Shown: positions 44,602-53,749, counted from the first letter of the stretch. The stretch is DNA of 64,000 nt from Nordella sp. HKS 07 (GCF_011046735.1 NZ_CP049258.1:5226001-5290000); one strand, 5' to 3'. Notes: generated by a model from the sequence alone, not told the origin. Numbers and translations: made by a program.

Positions 44602-46084
44602 TCATGCCGTGTTCCGCTTGTGCCGCGCAAGGGTGTTGGGTTCGATCTTGCGACCCATGCGGGCGAGCAGGGCCATGGCTGCCTGGTTTGCTTCGCGCAG
44701 GAGCTTGCGCTCATCCACGGTCGCGAAGCGGCCTTCCTCCAGAACGATCCGGCCATTGACGATCACCCAATGGACGGACTTCGAGCGCGACGAATAAAAG
44801 AGATTGCGGATCATATTGGTGGTCGGGATAAGTTCCGGCCGGTCGAGCGTGTGGATGACGAGATCGGCGCGTTTGCCGGGCTCGATTGAGCCGATGCTTT
44901 TCTCCATGCCGACGGCGCGGGCGCCGGCGCGCGTCGCCATGGCGAGCCCATCCTCGGCGACGAGATAGGTGCGATCGCCATGCGCCTCGCGCGCCGTCAG
45001 CACGCTCAAGTTTGCCTGCCGCCAGAGATCGAAGTCATTCGACCAGTTGGCCGAGTCCGAGCCCAGTGCGATATTGGCGCCGCGCCGCCACAGTTCCGCG
45101 TGCCTTCCATGGAAGCAGCCGCCATGACCCCACATCATCGAGGCGGCGGGCGCCCAGGCGATGCTCGTGCCCTTGCCGAGCAGCGCCTCGCATTCGGCGT
45201 CGGTCAGATGATTGGCATGGCCGAAAGTGACATTGCGGTCGAGGAAGCCGATCTTTTCGAGATGCAGGAGGGGGATCGGTGCCGAAGCGCTTGTGATCCG
45301 CTTCCGTGTCGGCGGGGCTGTAGGACTGGTGTAGATTGAGGACGACGCCCGCCGTATCGGCGCGCGCCTTGGCCTCCATCATCAGTTCCTCGCTGGCCGT
45401 GCCGAGGCCCAGTATGGCGACATGGCCGGTGACCAGGGCTTCCGGATCGCCATTGCGATGGAGCTCGCCTCCCATCAGGGCGAGCGCCTCGGCGCGGGTC
45501 TTGGGCGCGCGCTTCAGCACCGGACGGGTGCGCGCCTGCGCGGCGCAGGCGCTGCAGCCTGACTCGACCATGCCTTGCGCGAAGCCCTGCGGCTGATCCC
45601 AGATGAAGGCGTCGCCGATGATGGCGCGGATGCCGATATCCTGCGCGGCGCGCGCCGCGGCGGCGGGCGTGAGCACGGTGCCGGCTTCGAGAAAACAGGT
45701 CGTGCCGTTGCGGATCATCTCCATCGCCGCGAGCGCGACGGCGAGATATTCCTCCTCGTCGTTCACCGTGTTGAAGAAGACGCTTTCGAATGTGTCGAAG
45801 GCATCCGTCTCGGCGAGTTGGTCGGGCAGCGCGCCGCGGAACAGCTGGAAGGACGCGTGCAAGTGGCATTCGATGAAGCCCGGATGGACGGGAGCACCTT
45901 GCGCATCGATGCTGCGCTTGCCCTCAAACCGAGCGGCGATATCGGCGTCATCGCCCACCGCGATGATGCGGCCCTTGTCGATGGCGATGGCGCCATGTTC
46001 GAAGATGCGCTCGCCGTCATCCATGGTGAGCACATGAGCATGCCGGATCATCAGCTCGACGGACTGGCGGGGCGTTTGGGTCAT
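44602..46084 (-). pseudogene. chlorohydrolase/deaminase-type amidohydrolase, +1 frameshift
   Basis: Metal-dependent hydrolase related to guanine, 8-oxoguanine and S-adenosylhomocysteine deaminases, about 493 residues if restored. The N-terminal half has the metal motif FIECHLHASFQL and ILGLGTASEELMM. After HKRFGTDP the frame is lost at five G on the plus strand (45270-45274); removing one restores LLHLEKIGFLDRN, VTFGHANHLTD and the C-terminal half with GSDSANWSNDFDLW. The start ATG overlaps the permease stop. Fourth gene of the nine-gene operon; without it the pathway would be interrupted. Confidence 0.87.
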
Positions 46085-46866
46085 GAATTTCTCCGGCCGA
46101 TGAAATTGGATCCGATCACCAGGCAGACGAGCAGGAAGAGCAGCATCGCCGCCAAGGCGTTGATCGAAGGGTCGACGCCGCGGCGCATCAGGCCCCAGAC
46201 CAGCACCGGAACGGATTGCTCATTGCCGATATTGAACCAGGTGACGACGAACTCATCGAGCGACAGCGCGGCGGCAAGCAATGCGGCACCGACGATCGAG
46301 GGGCGTATCTGCGGGAAGGTGATGTCGCGGAAGGTCTGGAAGGATGAGGCGCCGAGATCGCGCGCCGCCTCGAGCGTGGTGAAGTCGAAGGTCTCGAGCC
46401 TTGCATTCATGGTCAGCACGACAAAGGGCAGGCTCACCAGCACATGGCCGATGGCGGCATTGCGCAGGCCTTGCGAGAGGCCCAGCCCGTGAAACATGAC
46501 GGCAAGCGAGATGCCGATGACGAGCAGCGGCACGACCGCCGGCAGGAGGCTCGCAGCGAGCAGTGCCTGGCGCAGGCGCGGCTGGGCGAGCTTCACGACG
46601 CCGAAGGCGAAGGCGGCGCCCAGGACACCGGCAGCCACCGCCGAAATGCCGGCAAGGATCAGGCTGTTGGTGAGCGCCTTGGTGATGAGCGGATTGGCGA
46701 AAGCGTTCTGGTACCACGCCAGAGTGAGGCCCTCGATCGGCATGGCGAGCCGGGGCGAGGTGGTGAAAGAGAACAGCACGATTACCACGATCGGCGCATA
46801 AAGGTAGAGAAGCACGAAGCCGAGGAAGCCGCGCGCCAGGAGGTTCGAGGGGGGCGGCCTCACCAT
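46081..46866 (-). CDS. polyamine-type ABC permease (PotC type)
   Basis: Permease of 261 residues with six membrane helices. The start giving MVRPPPSNLLARGFLG overlaps the previous permease stop by seven bases; the frame remains open upstream but there it is antisense to nothing real. The EAA loop is LEAARDLGASSFQTFRDITFPQIRPS near residue 170. Couples to the amidohydrolase by ATGA. It pairs with the PotB-type permease; no ATP-binding subunit is encoded in this operon or elsewhere in the window. Confidence 0.9.
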   Translation of the reverse strand: MVRPPPSNLLARGFLGFVLLYLYAPIVVIVLFSFTTSPRLAMPIEGLTLAWYQNAFANPLITKALTNSLILAGISAVAAGVLGAAFAFGVVKLAQPRLRQALLAASLLPAVVPLLVIGISLAVMFHGLGLSQGLRNAAIGHVLVSLPFVVLTMNARLETFDFTTLEAARDLGASSFQTFRDITFPQIRPSIVGAALLAAALSLDEFVVTWFNIGNEQSVPVLVWGLMRRGVDPSINALAAMLLFLLVCLVIGSNFIGRRNS

Positions 46867-47738
46867 ACCGTCACCCAGCGCACGATGCGCATGATGAGGA
46901 AATAGAGGCCGAGCACGATGCTGATGGTGACGAAGGCCAGCGCCGCGCCGAGCGGCCAGTTCGAGCCGATGCCGCGGAACTGGTCGGCGATGACATTGCC
47001 TATGAGGAGGCTCTGGGTGCCCCCGACCAAAGTCGGCGTCACGAAGTCGCCGGCAGCGAGCAGGAAGGCAAAGGCGAAGGCGGTCCTGAGGCCTGGGAGC
47101 GCCATCGGCACCAGGATGGTGCGGATGAGGGTATAAGCAGGGGCGCCGAGGTCGCGCGCGGCCTCGAGATAATCGCGCGAAATATTCGCCATCGCCGAAT
47201 AGATCGGCAGCACGGCGAGCGGCAGCAATAGGCCGCACAGCGTGATGACGATGGCAAGATTGCTGTAGATCAGGAATTCGAGCGGCCGGTCGATGAGGCC
47301 AAGCCATTGCAAGGTGGAATTGAGCAGGCCCTGCTTGCCGAGAATGGTACGCCAGGCATAGATGCGCACCAGATAGCCGCTGAACAGCGACAGCAGGATG
47401 AGCTGCAGGATGATCTGGCCGCGCCTCTCAAAGACGAAGCGCATGAGATAGGAGACGGCGAAGGCGATCGGCACCACGAAGGCAGCGGTGACCAGGCCGA
47501 CGGCGATGGTGCGGATAATCAGCACGCGATAGAGGCTGGAGGTGGCGATCTTCTCATAATTGTCGAGCGTGAGATCGGGGATGAGCACGAAGCCGTTCGC
47601 CCGCCAGAAGCTCAAGACGAAGAGCGCCAGCATCGGCACGGCGAAGAAGATCAGGTAGAAAAACGACGCCGGGAGGAGCGGGCGCGCAGTCACGCCCGCT
47701 TGTCCCCAGCGTCCCATTGTGCCGGCGGTCGCGGTCAT
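46860..47738 (-). CDS. polyamine-type ABC permease (PotB type)
   Basis: Permease of 292 residues with six membrane helices. It begins MTATAGTMGRWGQAGVTARPLLPASFFYLIFF and has the EAA loop LEAARDLGAPAYTLIRTILVPMALPGL near residue 193. It lies 15 nt after the binding protein. As in the spermidine/putrescine family, two different permeases form the channel. The importer needs an ATPase in trans. Confidence 0.92.
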   Translation of the reverse strand: MTATAGTMGRWGQAGVTARPLLPASFFYLIFFAVPMLALFVLSFWRANGFVLIPDLTLDNYEKIATSSLYRVLIIRTIAVGLVTAAFVVPIAFAVSYLMRFVFERRGQIILQLILLSLFSGYLVRIYAWRTILGKQGLLNSTLQWLGLIDRPLEFLIYSNLAIVITLCGLLLPLAVLPIYSAMANISRDYLEAARDLGAPAYTLIRTILVPMALPGLRTAFAFAFLLAAGDFVTPTLVGGTQSLLIGNVIADQFRGIGSNWPLGAALAFVTISIVLGLYFLIMRIVRWVTVW

Positions 47739-47753
47739 CCGCGGATCGAAACT

Positions 47754-48914
47754 TCAGGCCACCTTGAATTTCTGCCAGGCTTCGACCCAGGCCGCCGAGC
47801 CGACGACGTCGCCTTCCGGGTTCTGCGGCGGCACGACGATCTGGGTGCCGAGAATGCCGCCACCGGGCTGGCGCACATTCTCGTAAGGATAGATGTCGCG
47901 CACGCTCGCATCGATAAGGTCGAAGGCCTTCTCGACCGTGCAGCCCGACCCCAGCTCCTTGGCCAAGGCGGCATTGTTCTCCGGCAAGGTGATGAAGTCG
48001 ATGAACGCATAGGCATTGTCGATATTGGGAGAATCGACCGCGAGGGCATAGGCGTCCGACCAGAAAAAGGTGCCGTCCTTCGAAGGCGAGCCCACCACCA
48101 GCTTGACGCCCTTGTCCTTGGCGATGAGCGTCTGATAGGCCCAACCGCCGATACCGAGCGAGGCGTCGCCGCGCACCATGACGTCGGCCATGTCGCCGTG
48201 GGACGCGCCGATCGTCACGACATTGGGCTTGACCTTGAGCATCGCCTCGACGACCTGCTCGAGCTGAGGCGCGGTCAGCCGGTTCGGCTCCTTCATGCCG
48301 AGCGAGGTGGCGAAGAGCCAGATATTGCCGAAGGGATCATCGAGGAGGACAAGCTCGCCCTTATATTTTGGATCGGCGAAGTCCGTATACTTTTCCGGCA
48401 TCTTGTCCCACTTGGCCGGATTGTAGACGCAAGGCTCGTCGCCCCAGATCATCGGGATGCCATAGGTCTTGCCGTCGCGCGTGAGCCACGGGGCATCCTT
48501 GAAGGCGGGGAAGAGACCTTGCGCGCTCGGAATGCGGGCCATGTCGAGCGGCTGGAACAGCTCGGTATTGGAGCCGAGGATGGCGCGCTGGAAATCCTTG
48601 TTCGGGGTCAGGATGTCCATCGAGCCGCGCCCGCCGGTGTTGAAGCGGGTGAGGGCCTCGTCCGCCGCCGACTGGAAGGAGGCCTGCATCTGGATGTTGT
48701 TCTTGGCCAGGAACTCCTTGGCGACATTGCCGCCATGCTCGCCGTCCCAGCCGAGGAAATTGAGCGGCCCGCCGAGCTTCTTGTCCTGGGCCGAAGCGGG
48801 CGGGGCGCCGAGCACGGTGAGCGTGGCGAGGCCGGCCGCACTCTGGATGAACCGCCGGCGGCTCACATCCTGATTGAGCTTGGAATCGAGGATTTGTCGC
48901 AGGAACTCTTTCAT
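47754..48914 (-). CDS. polyamine-type solute-binding protein, Tat signal
   Basis: Periplasmic binding protein of 386 residues in the PotD/SBP_bac_8 group. The N-terminus has a twin-arginine motif SRRRFIQSAAG at about residues 18-28 with a hydrophobic stretch and cleavage near ASAQDKK. Middle segments such as GIPMIWGDEPCVYNPAKWD and the C-terminal NNAALAKELGSGCTVEKAF fit the family. First gene of the nine-gene operon; an 18-bp perfect palindrome lies 50 bp upstream. The ligand is unknown. Confidence 0.9.
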   Translation of the reverse strand: MKEFLRQILDSKLNQDVSRRRFIQSAAGLATLTVLGAPPASAQDKKLGGPLNFLGWDGEHGGNVAKEFLAKNNIQMQASFQSAADEALTRFNTGGRGSMDILTPNKDFQRAILGSNTELFQPLDMARIPSAQGLFPAFKDAPWLTRDGKTYGIPMIWGDEPCVYNPAKWDKMPEKYTDFADPKYKGELVLLDDPFGNIWLFATSLGMKEPNRLTAPQLEQVVEAMLKVKPNVVTIGASHGDMADVMVRGDASLGIGGWAYQTLIAKDKGVKLVVGSPSKDGTFFWSDAYALAVDSPNIDNAYAFIDFITLPENNAALAKELGSGCTVEKAFDLIDASVRDIYPYENVRQPGGGILGTQIVVPPQNPEGDVVGSAAWVEAWQKFKVA

Positions 48915-48963
48915 GGCGCTCTCTCCCTGATTTGCCGCGCATTGCGGGCATTGTTGTTTTGAT

Positions 48964-48981
48964 TTACTTACTAGTAAGTAA
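48964..48981. promoter_or_regulatory. 18-bp perfect palindrome, likely operator
   Basis: TTACTTACTAGTAAGTAA is a perfect dyad 49 bp upstream of the binding-protein ATG. Its length, symmetry and AT richness in GC-rich surroundings are typical of TetR-type operators, and its position fits control of the nine-gene operon. No TetR gene is near, so the regulator would be encoded elsewhere. Confidence 0.6.
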
Positions 48982-49028
48982 GGGCGAAGTCAACGCGGGA
49001 GAGGGCGCTATTGCTGCGCTCTCCTCGC

Positions 49029-52000
49029 TTACTTCATGCCCGCTAGGGTGTCGCTGATAATCTTGATCTTGTTGTCGACGAGCCCCGCCATGCTGGCCAT
49101 GCCGGCCTGATTGAGCGCACCCTTTGCCATCTCGAAACGTGTGATGGATTCCTCGAAGGCCTTCCGGTCCTGACGCCTTGTGCCGTAGCCCCAATAGACA
49201 TCGCCGATGCCGTTCTGGGCGAGGCCCCATTTTAGCGCATTCGTATCCCGCGTGAACACCTCCATCGAAGCGTTGAAAGCGATGAGTGCCAGATCGTAGC
49301 TCTCGGTACCCTTCTCGAAGTTGCCGACCATGGCGAGAGAATTGCCGAGATTGAGCTGGGCTTCCGCCCATTCGAGGCCGGAATTTTCCTTGGTATAGAC
49401 CGACAGTGAGGCCTGCTTGGCTGCGATCGACTGTTTGTACATGTCGAGGCCGCCGCCGCGCGAGGCGAGCGCTTCCAACGTGCTACCGAGCATGGCTTGG
49501 ACGCCGGCCCAGGTGATCGGGTCGCGTTCCCGCGTGAACTCCTCAGCGGCCTCATTGTAGAGCGCGATCGCTGCGGTGAGCTTGGCCGGATCGTCCTTAA
49601 TCTTGCCGAGGGCTTGCTGCGCGTTACCAAAATTGACCCGGGTCATTGCCCAGTCCTGGGGCGAGCAATCACGCTTGAAGACTTCGATAGGGCCGGGAAA
49701 GAGTACAGCCGCTTCTTCAATCATCGCGACGTCCTGCTTGCGCATGCCAATGACAAGCAAGGACGAAGCCAGATTGTTCTGGATGGTGGCCCAGTTGACC
49801 GCTGACCGCTCGCGCGTCACTTCGACCAGGGCATCGCGGAATCCTTTCGCCGCTTCCTCCATCTCGGTTGTAGCCGTGCCAGAGCGTTGGCCGATATTGT
49901 AGGTCACCTCGCTCAGTCCATTGAGACTGTTGCCCCATTTCAGCGGCACGCGCTCGCGGGTGCGCACTTCGAGGGCGAGGCGAAGCGTCTTCTCGGCCTC
50001 CTTGAGCATGGCCATGTCATTCTTGCGGGTCGCCAGCGTGCTGAGCGTGTTGCCGAGGCTGTTCTGCAAATTGCCCCAGCGCAGAGGATCCTTTTCGCGG
50101 GCGATCACTACGAAGGCGGCGCGATAGGCGCCGACGGCTTCGAGAAGACGGGCGTCGCCGCTTTCCCGTCCGCCCAGAGCGGAAAGAGCGATGCCGAGAT
50201 TGAATTGCGAATCCGCCCATTCCGTCGGTAGCTTGTCGCGGTTACGGATTTCGAGCACGGCGCGCTGGGCGGCAACCGCGGCTTCCAGATTGAATGTGTT
50301 GCTTTCACGCTGTCCGAGCGCGATGAGCGCATTGGCGTAGTTGTTCTGAGCTGCTGCCCAGTTCACCGGATCGCTCTGGCGGGTGAGAACCTCCAAGGAG
50401 CCGCGGAAGATCTGGGCCGCTTCTTCGAGCAGTTTTCTGTCGCAGACGCGTTCATTGAGGTTGAGATAGGCGACGCCCATGTTGTTGCGCGTCTTGGCCC
50501 AGTCGGCATTTTTCTCGCCATTGGGGATGAAGGAAAGAAGCTGTTCATAGGCGGCGATGGATTGCCTGAGGGCATCATTGTCGGCTTTCTCATCGCCTTG
50601 CGCGTTAAGCGCCTCGGCTTCGAGGTTCTTGTAGTTCCATTTGAGCTTCTCGTCCCACTTCTCGACCAGAGAGAAGGCCTTGGCATAGTCCTTGGCGGCG
50701 GCAAGATAGTCTGAGGCGAGCGAGGCGGCCTCGGCGCGGCGCACATAGATGGCGGCATCGGCCAGCCGTTTATTCTTGACCGCTTCCTCCGCGGCGTCGA
50801 CGGCGCCCGCGGTCGCTTCGACGCGCTTGACGGCGTCATCGAGGAATTGACGGGCTGTGGCAATGGCGCCTTGTTGGATGGCGCGGTGTGCCGCCTCGGC
50901 GAGCTTCTTGATCTCGGGATCGTCCACATTGAGCGATTCGCGCTCGGCCATCATCCTCTTGATGGTTTCCGCTTGCATCTTGAGAAGCTTCTCCAGCGCT
51001 TCCGGATCCTTCGGCATGTCCTTGACGCCGAGGGCGCTCAGCACGCCATAGAGCGCGCTGATCGGCACGCCCTTGTCCTTGGAGATCGTTTCGACCTGCC
51101 CGCGCTCGAGGCTCGGCAGATCGGCGATGGTGAGGAGCAGCTGGCGGCGCTCGCCGGTGATGAGGCCGTCCTCGCCTTCGGGCTCGTCGGGCGCCACGCC
51201 CAGATAGAGGAGGCGCCTCAGGCTTTCATTGACCCAAGGACGCTGGCGCGTCTCGGTCGAGAGATAGACTTCCTCCGTCACCATGCGCATCACGGAGCCG
51301 AGCTCGGCGCCTTTCATGGCGGAGAGATGGCGCAGGAGGGCCGCCGCATAGGGGCTGTTGCCGCCTTCGGCGCCATCGAGCGCCGGACGGCCAGGCTCGG
51401 CCGCGTAACCGATCACCGTGCCGAGATTCTCGGTGGCGGGAGCGGCGTTTTCGACGACGGCCGCCCCACGCGGCGCCCCGAGGCCGCTGACGGTCACCGG
51501 CAGCGCCGGGCTTTCCGGCGTCGCCTTGAGCTGGGCGGTTGCGGGGAAAGGATTGGTGCGGCAGGCATCGAGCAGCACGATCACCACCGGGACAGTGGCC
51601 TTGAGCTTGTCGACAACGGCAGTGAGGGAGACGAGCTCCACGCCGGCATTGCCGAGCGAGGCTTCATCCGCATTGACGGGGACGAGATAATTGTCGCCGC
51701 CCGCCTCGATGCCGTGGCCCGAATAATAGAGGAAGGCGATATCCGCGCCTTCGGCATCCTCGACGAAGCGCTCGAGATCGCGCGAGAGTTTTCCAGCGTC
51801 GCGGTCGGTCACCGCGCGTCCGTCGAAGCCCAGATCGGTAAGCAGCTTCGACATTTCACGCGCGTCATTGGCGGGATTGGGCAAGGGCGTGATATGGGCA
51901 TATTTCGACTGCCCGATCACCAGGGCGACGCCCTTCAGCGTCTTCTGCTCCTCGGCCATAACGGCGGAGGCGGCCAGGACGGTGATGAAGACTGCGAGAA

Positions 52001-52049
52001 GGGCACTGATGGCCCGTTGCGTATTCCGGGCCAGATATAGAGGCATCAT
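49029..52049 (-). CDS. exported caspase-like (C14) protein with TPR array
   Basis: Protein of 1006 residues. Residues 1-32 form a signal peptide (ISALLAVFITVLAASAVMAEE). The caspase fold spans about 37-260: LKGVALVIGQSKY at the start, the catalytic His112 in FLYYSGHGIE and Cys163 in VLLDACRTNPFP. A helical linker with a basic, low-complexity segment (about 350-480) follows, then about nine repeats of about 53 residues with the pattern W-A-x-x-x-N-x-x, a TPR-type array, to the end. Export puts a putative Arg/Lys-specific peptidase in the periplasm. It stands alone between the nine-gene operon and cfa. Partner and target are unknown. Confidence 0.88.
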   Translation of the reverse strand: MMPLYLARNTQRAISALLAVFITVLAASAVMAEEQKTLKGVALVIGQSKYAHITPLPNPANDAREMSKLLTDLGFDGRAVTDRDAGKLSRDLERFVEDAEGADIAFLYYSGHGIEAGGDNYLVPVNADEASLGNAGVELVSLTAVVDKLKATVPVVIVLLDACRTNPFPATAQLKATPESPALPVTVSGLGAPRGAAVVENAAPATENLGTVIGYAAEPGRPALDGAEGGNSPYAAALLRHLSAMKGAELGSVMRMVTEEVYLSTETRQRPWVNESLRRLLYLGVAPDEPEGEDGLITGERRQLLLTIADLPSLERGQVETISKDKGVPISALYGVLSALGVKDMPKDPEALEKLLKMQAETIKRMMAERESLNVDDPEIKKLAEAAHRAIQQGAIATARQFLDDAVKRVEATAGAVDAAEEAVKNKRLADAAIYVRRAEAASLASDYLAAAKDYAKAFSLVEKWDEKLKWNYKNLEAEALNAQGDEKADNDALRQSIAAYEQLLSFIPNGEKNADWAKTRNNMGVAYLNLNERVCDRKLLEEAAQIFRGSLEVLTRQSDPVNWAAAQNNYANALIALGQRESNTFNLEAAVAAQRAVLEIRNRDKLPTEWADSQFNLGIALSALGGRESGDARLLEAVGAYRAAFVVIAREKDPLRWGNLQNSLGNTLSTLATRKNDMAMLKEAEKTLRLALEVRTRERVPLKWGNSLNGLSEVTYNIGQRSGTATTEMEEAAKGFRDALVEVTRERSAVNWATIQNNLASSLLVIGMRKQDVAMIEEAAVLFPGPIEVFKRDCSPQDWAMTRVNFGNAQQALGKIKDDPAKLTAAIALYNEAAEEFTRERDPITWAGVQAMLGSTLEALASRGGGLDMYKQSIAAKQASLSVYTKENSGLEWAEAQLNLGNSLAMVGNFEKGTESYDLALIAFNASMEVFTRDTNALKWGLAQNGIGDVYWGYGTRRQDRKAFEESITRFEMAKGALNQAGMASMAGLVDNKIKIISDTLAGMK

Positions 52050-52148
52050 GCCGCCGACCGTCCTTGAGAATTTCCCTCGCGGTTCTTTAGGCCTGTCGTT
52101 GCGGCAGGATCAAGGCCGAATTCGGCCGCGTTGCGGGCTTCCGGCGGA

Positions 52149-53405
52149 TTATTCCGCCGGCACCGATTTCAGCCGGCGGCTCTTGCTGTCGATCGCCCTG
52201 AGGCGTTCTTCTTCCGTGATCATGTAGTTGCGCGTCATCGGCAGCGCGTGCTGGTTGCGGGTGAACTGGATCTGGAAATTGTTCATGCCCTGATAGCGGA
52301 AGGCGTTTTCGGACGCGGCCAGATAGAACTCCCACATCCGGCAGAAGCGCTCGTCATAGATCGCCTTGGCGCGGTGCCGGTTGGCAGCGAAGCGCTTGCC
52401 CCATTCGCGCAAGGTCTCCGCATAATGCAATCTCAGGATTTCGATGTCGGTCACATAGAGGCCGCTCTTCTCGATAAACGGAAGCACTTCGGACAGAGCA
52501 GGGATATAACCGCCCGGGAAGATAAATTTCTTGATCCAGGCGCTGGTGGCGCCGGGCCCGTCGGAGCGGTTGATCGAATGCACCACCGCCACGCCGTCAT
52601 CCTTGAGCAGCGCGCGGCATTTCGCGAAGAATTCCTTATAGTGGACCACGCCGACATGCTCGAACATGCCGACCGAGACGATGCGGTCGAATTTCTCGTC
52701 GAGATGGCGGTAATCGAGCAGGCGAAAGTCCACCGTGTTGGAGACGCTGCGCTGGCGGGCGCGCTCCATCGACATCTTGTGCTGTTCTTCCGAAAGCGTG
52801 ACCCCCGTCACCTTGGCATCGCAGGTCTCGGCGAGATAGAGGGCGAGTCCACCCCAGCCTGAGCCGATATCGAGCACCTTCATGCCGGGCTTGATATTGA
52901 GCTTGGCCGCCAGATGCCGTTTCTTGGCAAGCTGGGCGTCCTCGAGCGAGGGTTCCGGCGTCTCGAAATAGGCGCAGGAATATTGCCGGTCACGGTCGAG
53001 GAAAAGATCGTAGAGGGCGCCCGACAGGTCATAGTGATGGGCGACATTGGCCTTGGCCTTGCCGACCGGATTATACTGGTCGAGCCGCTTCAGCCCGATG
53101 CGGAGCTGGTTGAAGAATTTCGCAGCACCCGGCGTCGGCCGCTGCTCCATATTTTTCATGAGGACTTCGAGCAGGTCGTAGATCGTGCCTTCGGTAAGCT
53201 CGATGTCGCCCGCCATGTAGAGCTCGCCGAAATAGCGGTCGGGGTCGAGAAGGATCTTCATCGGAGCCCGCGGATTGACGATCTTGAAGCCGGACGGTTT
53301 ACCCGACCCATCGCCATAGATGTGCTTGCGCCCGCGGATATCGGTCACCGTCAGATTGCCGGTCTGAACCAGCTGTCTCAGAGCCTGGTTTAAAGCTGCA
53401 AACAT
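52149..53405 (-). CDS. cfa: cyclopropane-fatty-acyl-phospholipid synthase
   Basis: SAM-dependent enzyme of 418 residues converting membrane cis-unsaturated acyl chains to cyclopropane rings. An N-terminal lipid-binding domain precedes the methyltransferase domain with MKVLDIGSGWGGLALYLAE near residue 183 and EHVGVVHYKEFF near residue 255. The family motif YSCAYFE near residue 154 is present. Cyclopropanation typically rises in stationary phase or acid; no specific regulatory site is seen. It is 99 nt downstream of the caspase-like gene on the same strand but probably a separate unit. Confidence 0.93.
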   Translation of the reverse strand: MFAALNQALRQLVQTGNLTVTDIRGRKHIYGDGSGKPSGFKIVNPRAPMKILLDPDRYFGELYMAGDIELTEGTIYDLLEVLMKNMEQRPTPGAAKFFNQLRIGLKRLDQYNPVGKAKANVAHHYDLSGALYDLFLDRDRQYSCAYFETPEPSLEDAQLAKKRHLAAKLNIKPGMKVLDIGSGWGGLALYLAETCDAKVTGVTLSEEQHKMSMERARQRSVSNTVDFRLLDYRHLDEKFDRIVSVGMFEHVGVVHYKEFFAKCRALLKDDGVAVVHSINRSDGPGATSAWIKKFIFPGGYIPALSEVLPFIEKSGLYVTDIEILRLHYAETLREWGKRFAANRHRAKAIYDERFCRMWEFYLAASENAFRYQGMNNFQIQFTRNQHALPMTRNYMITEEERLRAIDSKSRRLKSVPAE

Positions 53406-53555
53406 CTCCGTTCTCCCGCTTTTCCGGCTCCCCAGCCGGAAGGTGGTTCACCCGCATAGTAAACGCAGTTTGACGAATAAGTGAAGGCCCGCGGCATTTC
53501 GGGAGCGCATAGCGTTAATGCAGGACCACGGGGGCTCCGACCCTCGTTCCGCGGC

Positions 53556-53671
53556 CTAGATCACGATGAGTTTGGATTGAGTCAATCCAAACTCATAAAC
53601 GTGATCGATTCCTATATGATAGCGCGGGATTCTTGCGAAAAACCGGTGCCCACTTTTTCGCATCCCGCGCT
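53556..53671. repeat. family E palindromic repeat, copy 2
   Basis: Reverse-oriented relative of 20265-20380: CTAGATCACGATGAG, the TTTGGATTGAGTCAATCCAAA hairpin, CATAAACGTGATCGATTC, then GCGAAAAACCGGTGCCCAC and CGCATCCCGCGCT. Lies between cfa and rplI. Confidence 0.85.
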
Positions 53672-53695
53672 TGGGGAGGCCCGGGCCGGGCAAAG

Positions 53696-53722
53696 AAAAA
53701 GGGCCCTGCCGCGGCAGAGCCC
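53696..53722 (-). terminator. rplI intrinsic terminator
   Basis: Read on the minus strand: GGGCTCTGCC then GGCAGGGCCC, a nine- to ten-base-pair stem with one G-U pair, followed by TTTTT (A-run at 53696-53700 on the plus strand). It lies 28 nt beyond the rplI stop and ends the rpsF-rpsR-rplI transcript. Confidence 0.88.
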
Positions 53723-53749
53723 TTGTCCAACTTATCGCTGAGGGAAGGA

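Larger units (their letters stand above)
53406..53749. other. cfa-rplI intergenic region
   Basis: A 344-bp stretch without a gene. It holds the presumed cfa promoter (53406-53555), family E repeat copy 2 (53556-53671), and the rplI terminator (53696-53722). Small open frames overlapping the repeat are translations of the repeat and are not supported as genes. Confidence 0.7.

Noticed and set aside
47307-48962. Long open frame antisense to the polyamine-type binding protein
   Set aside because: It covers the real gene's reverse strand and a family match exists only for the minus-strand frame.
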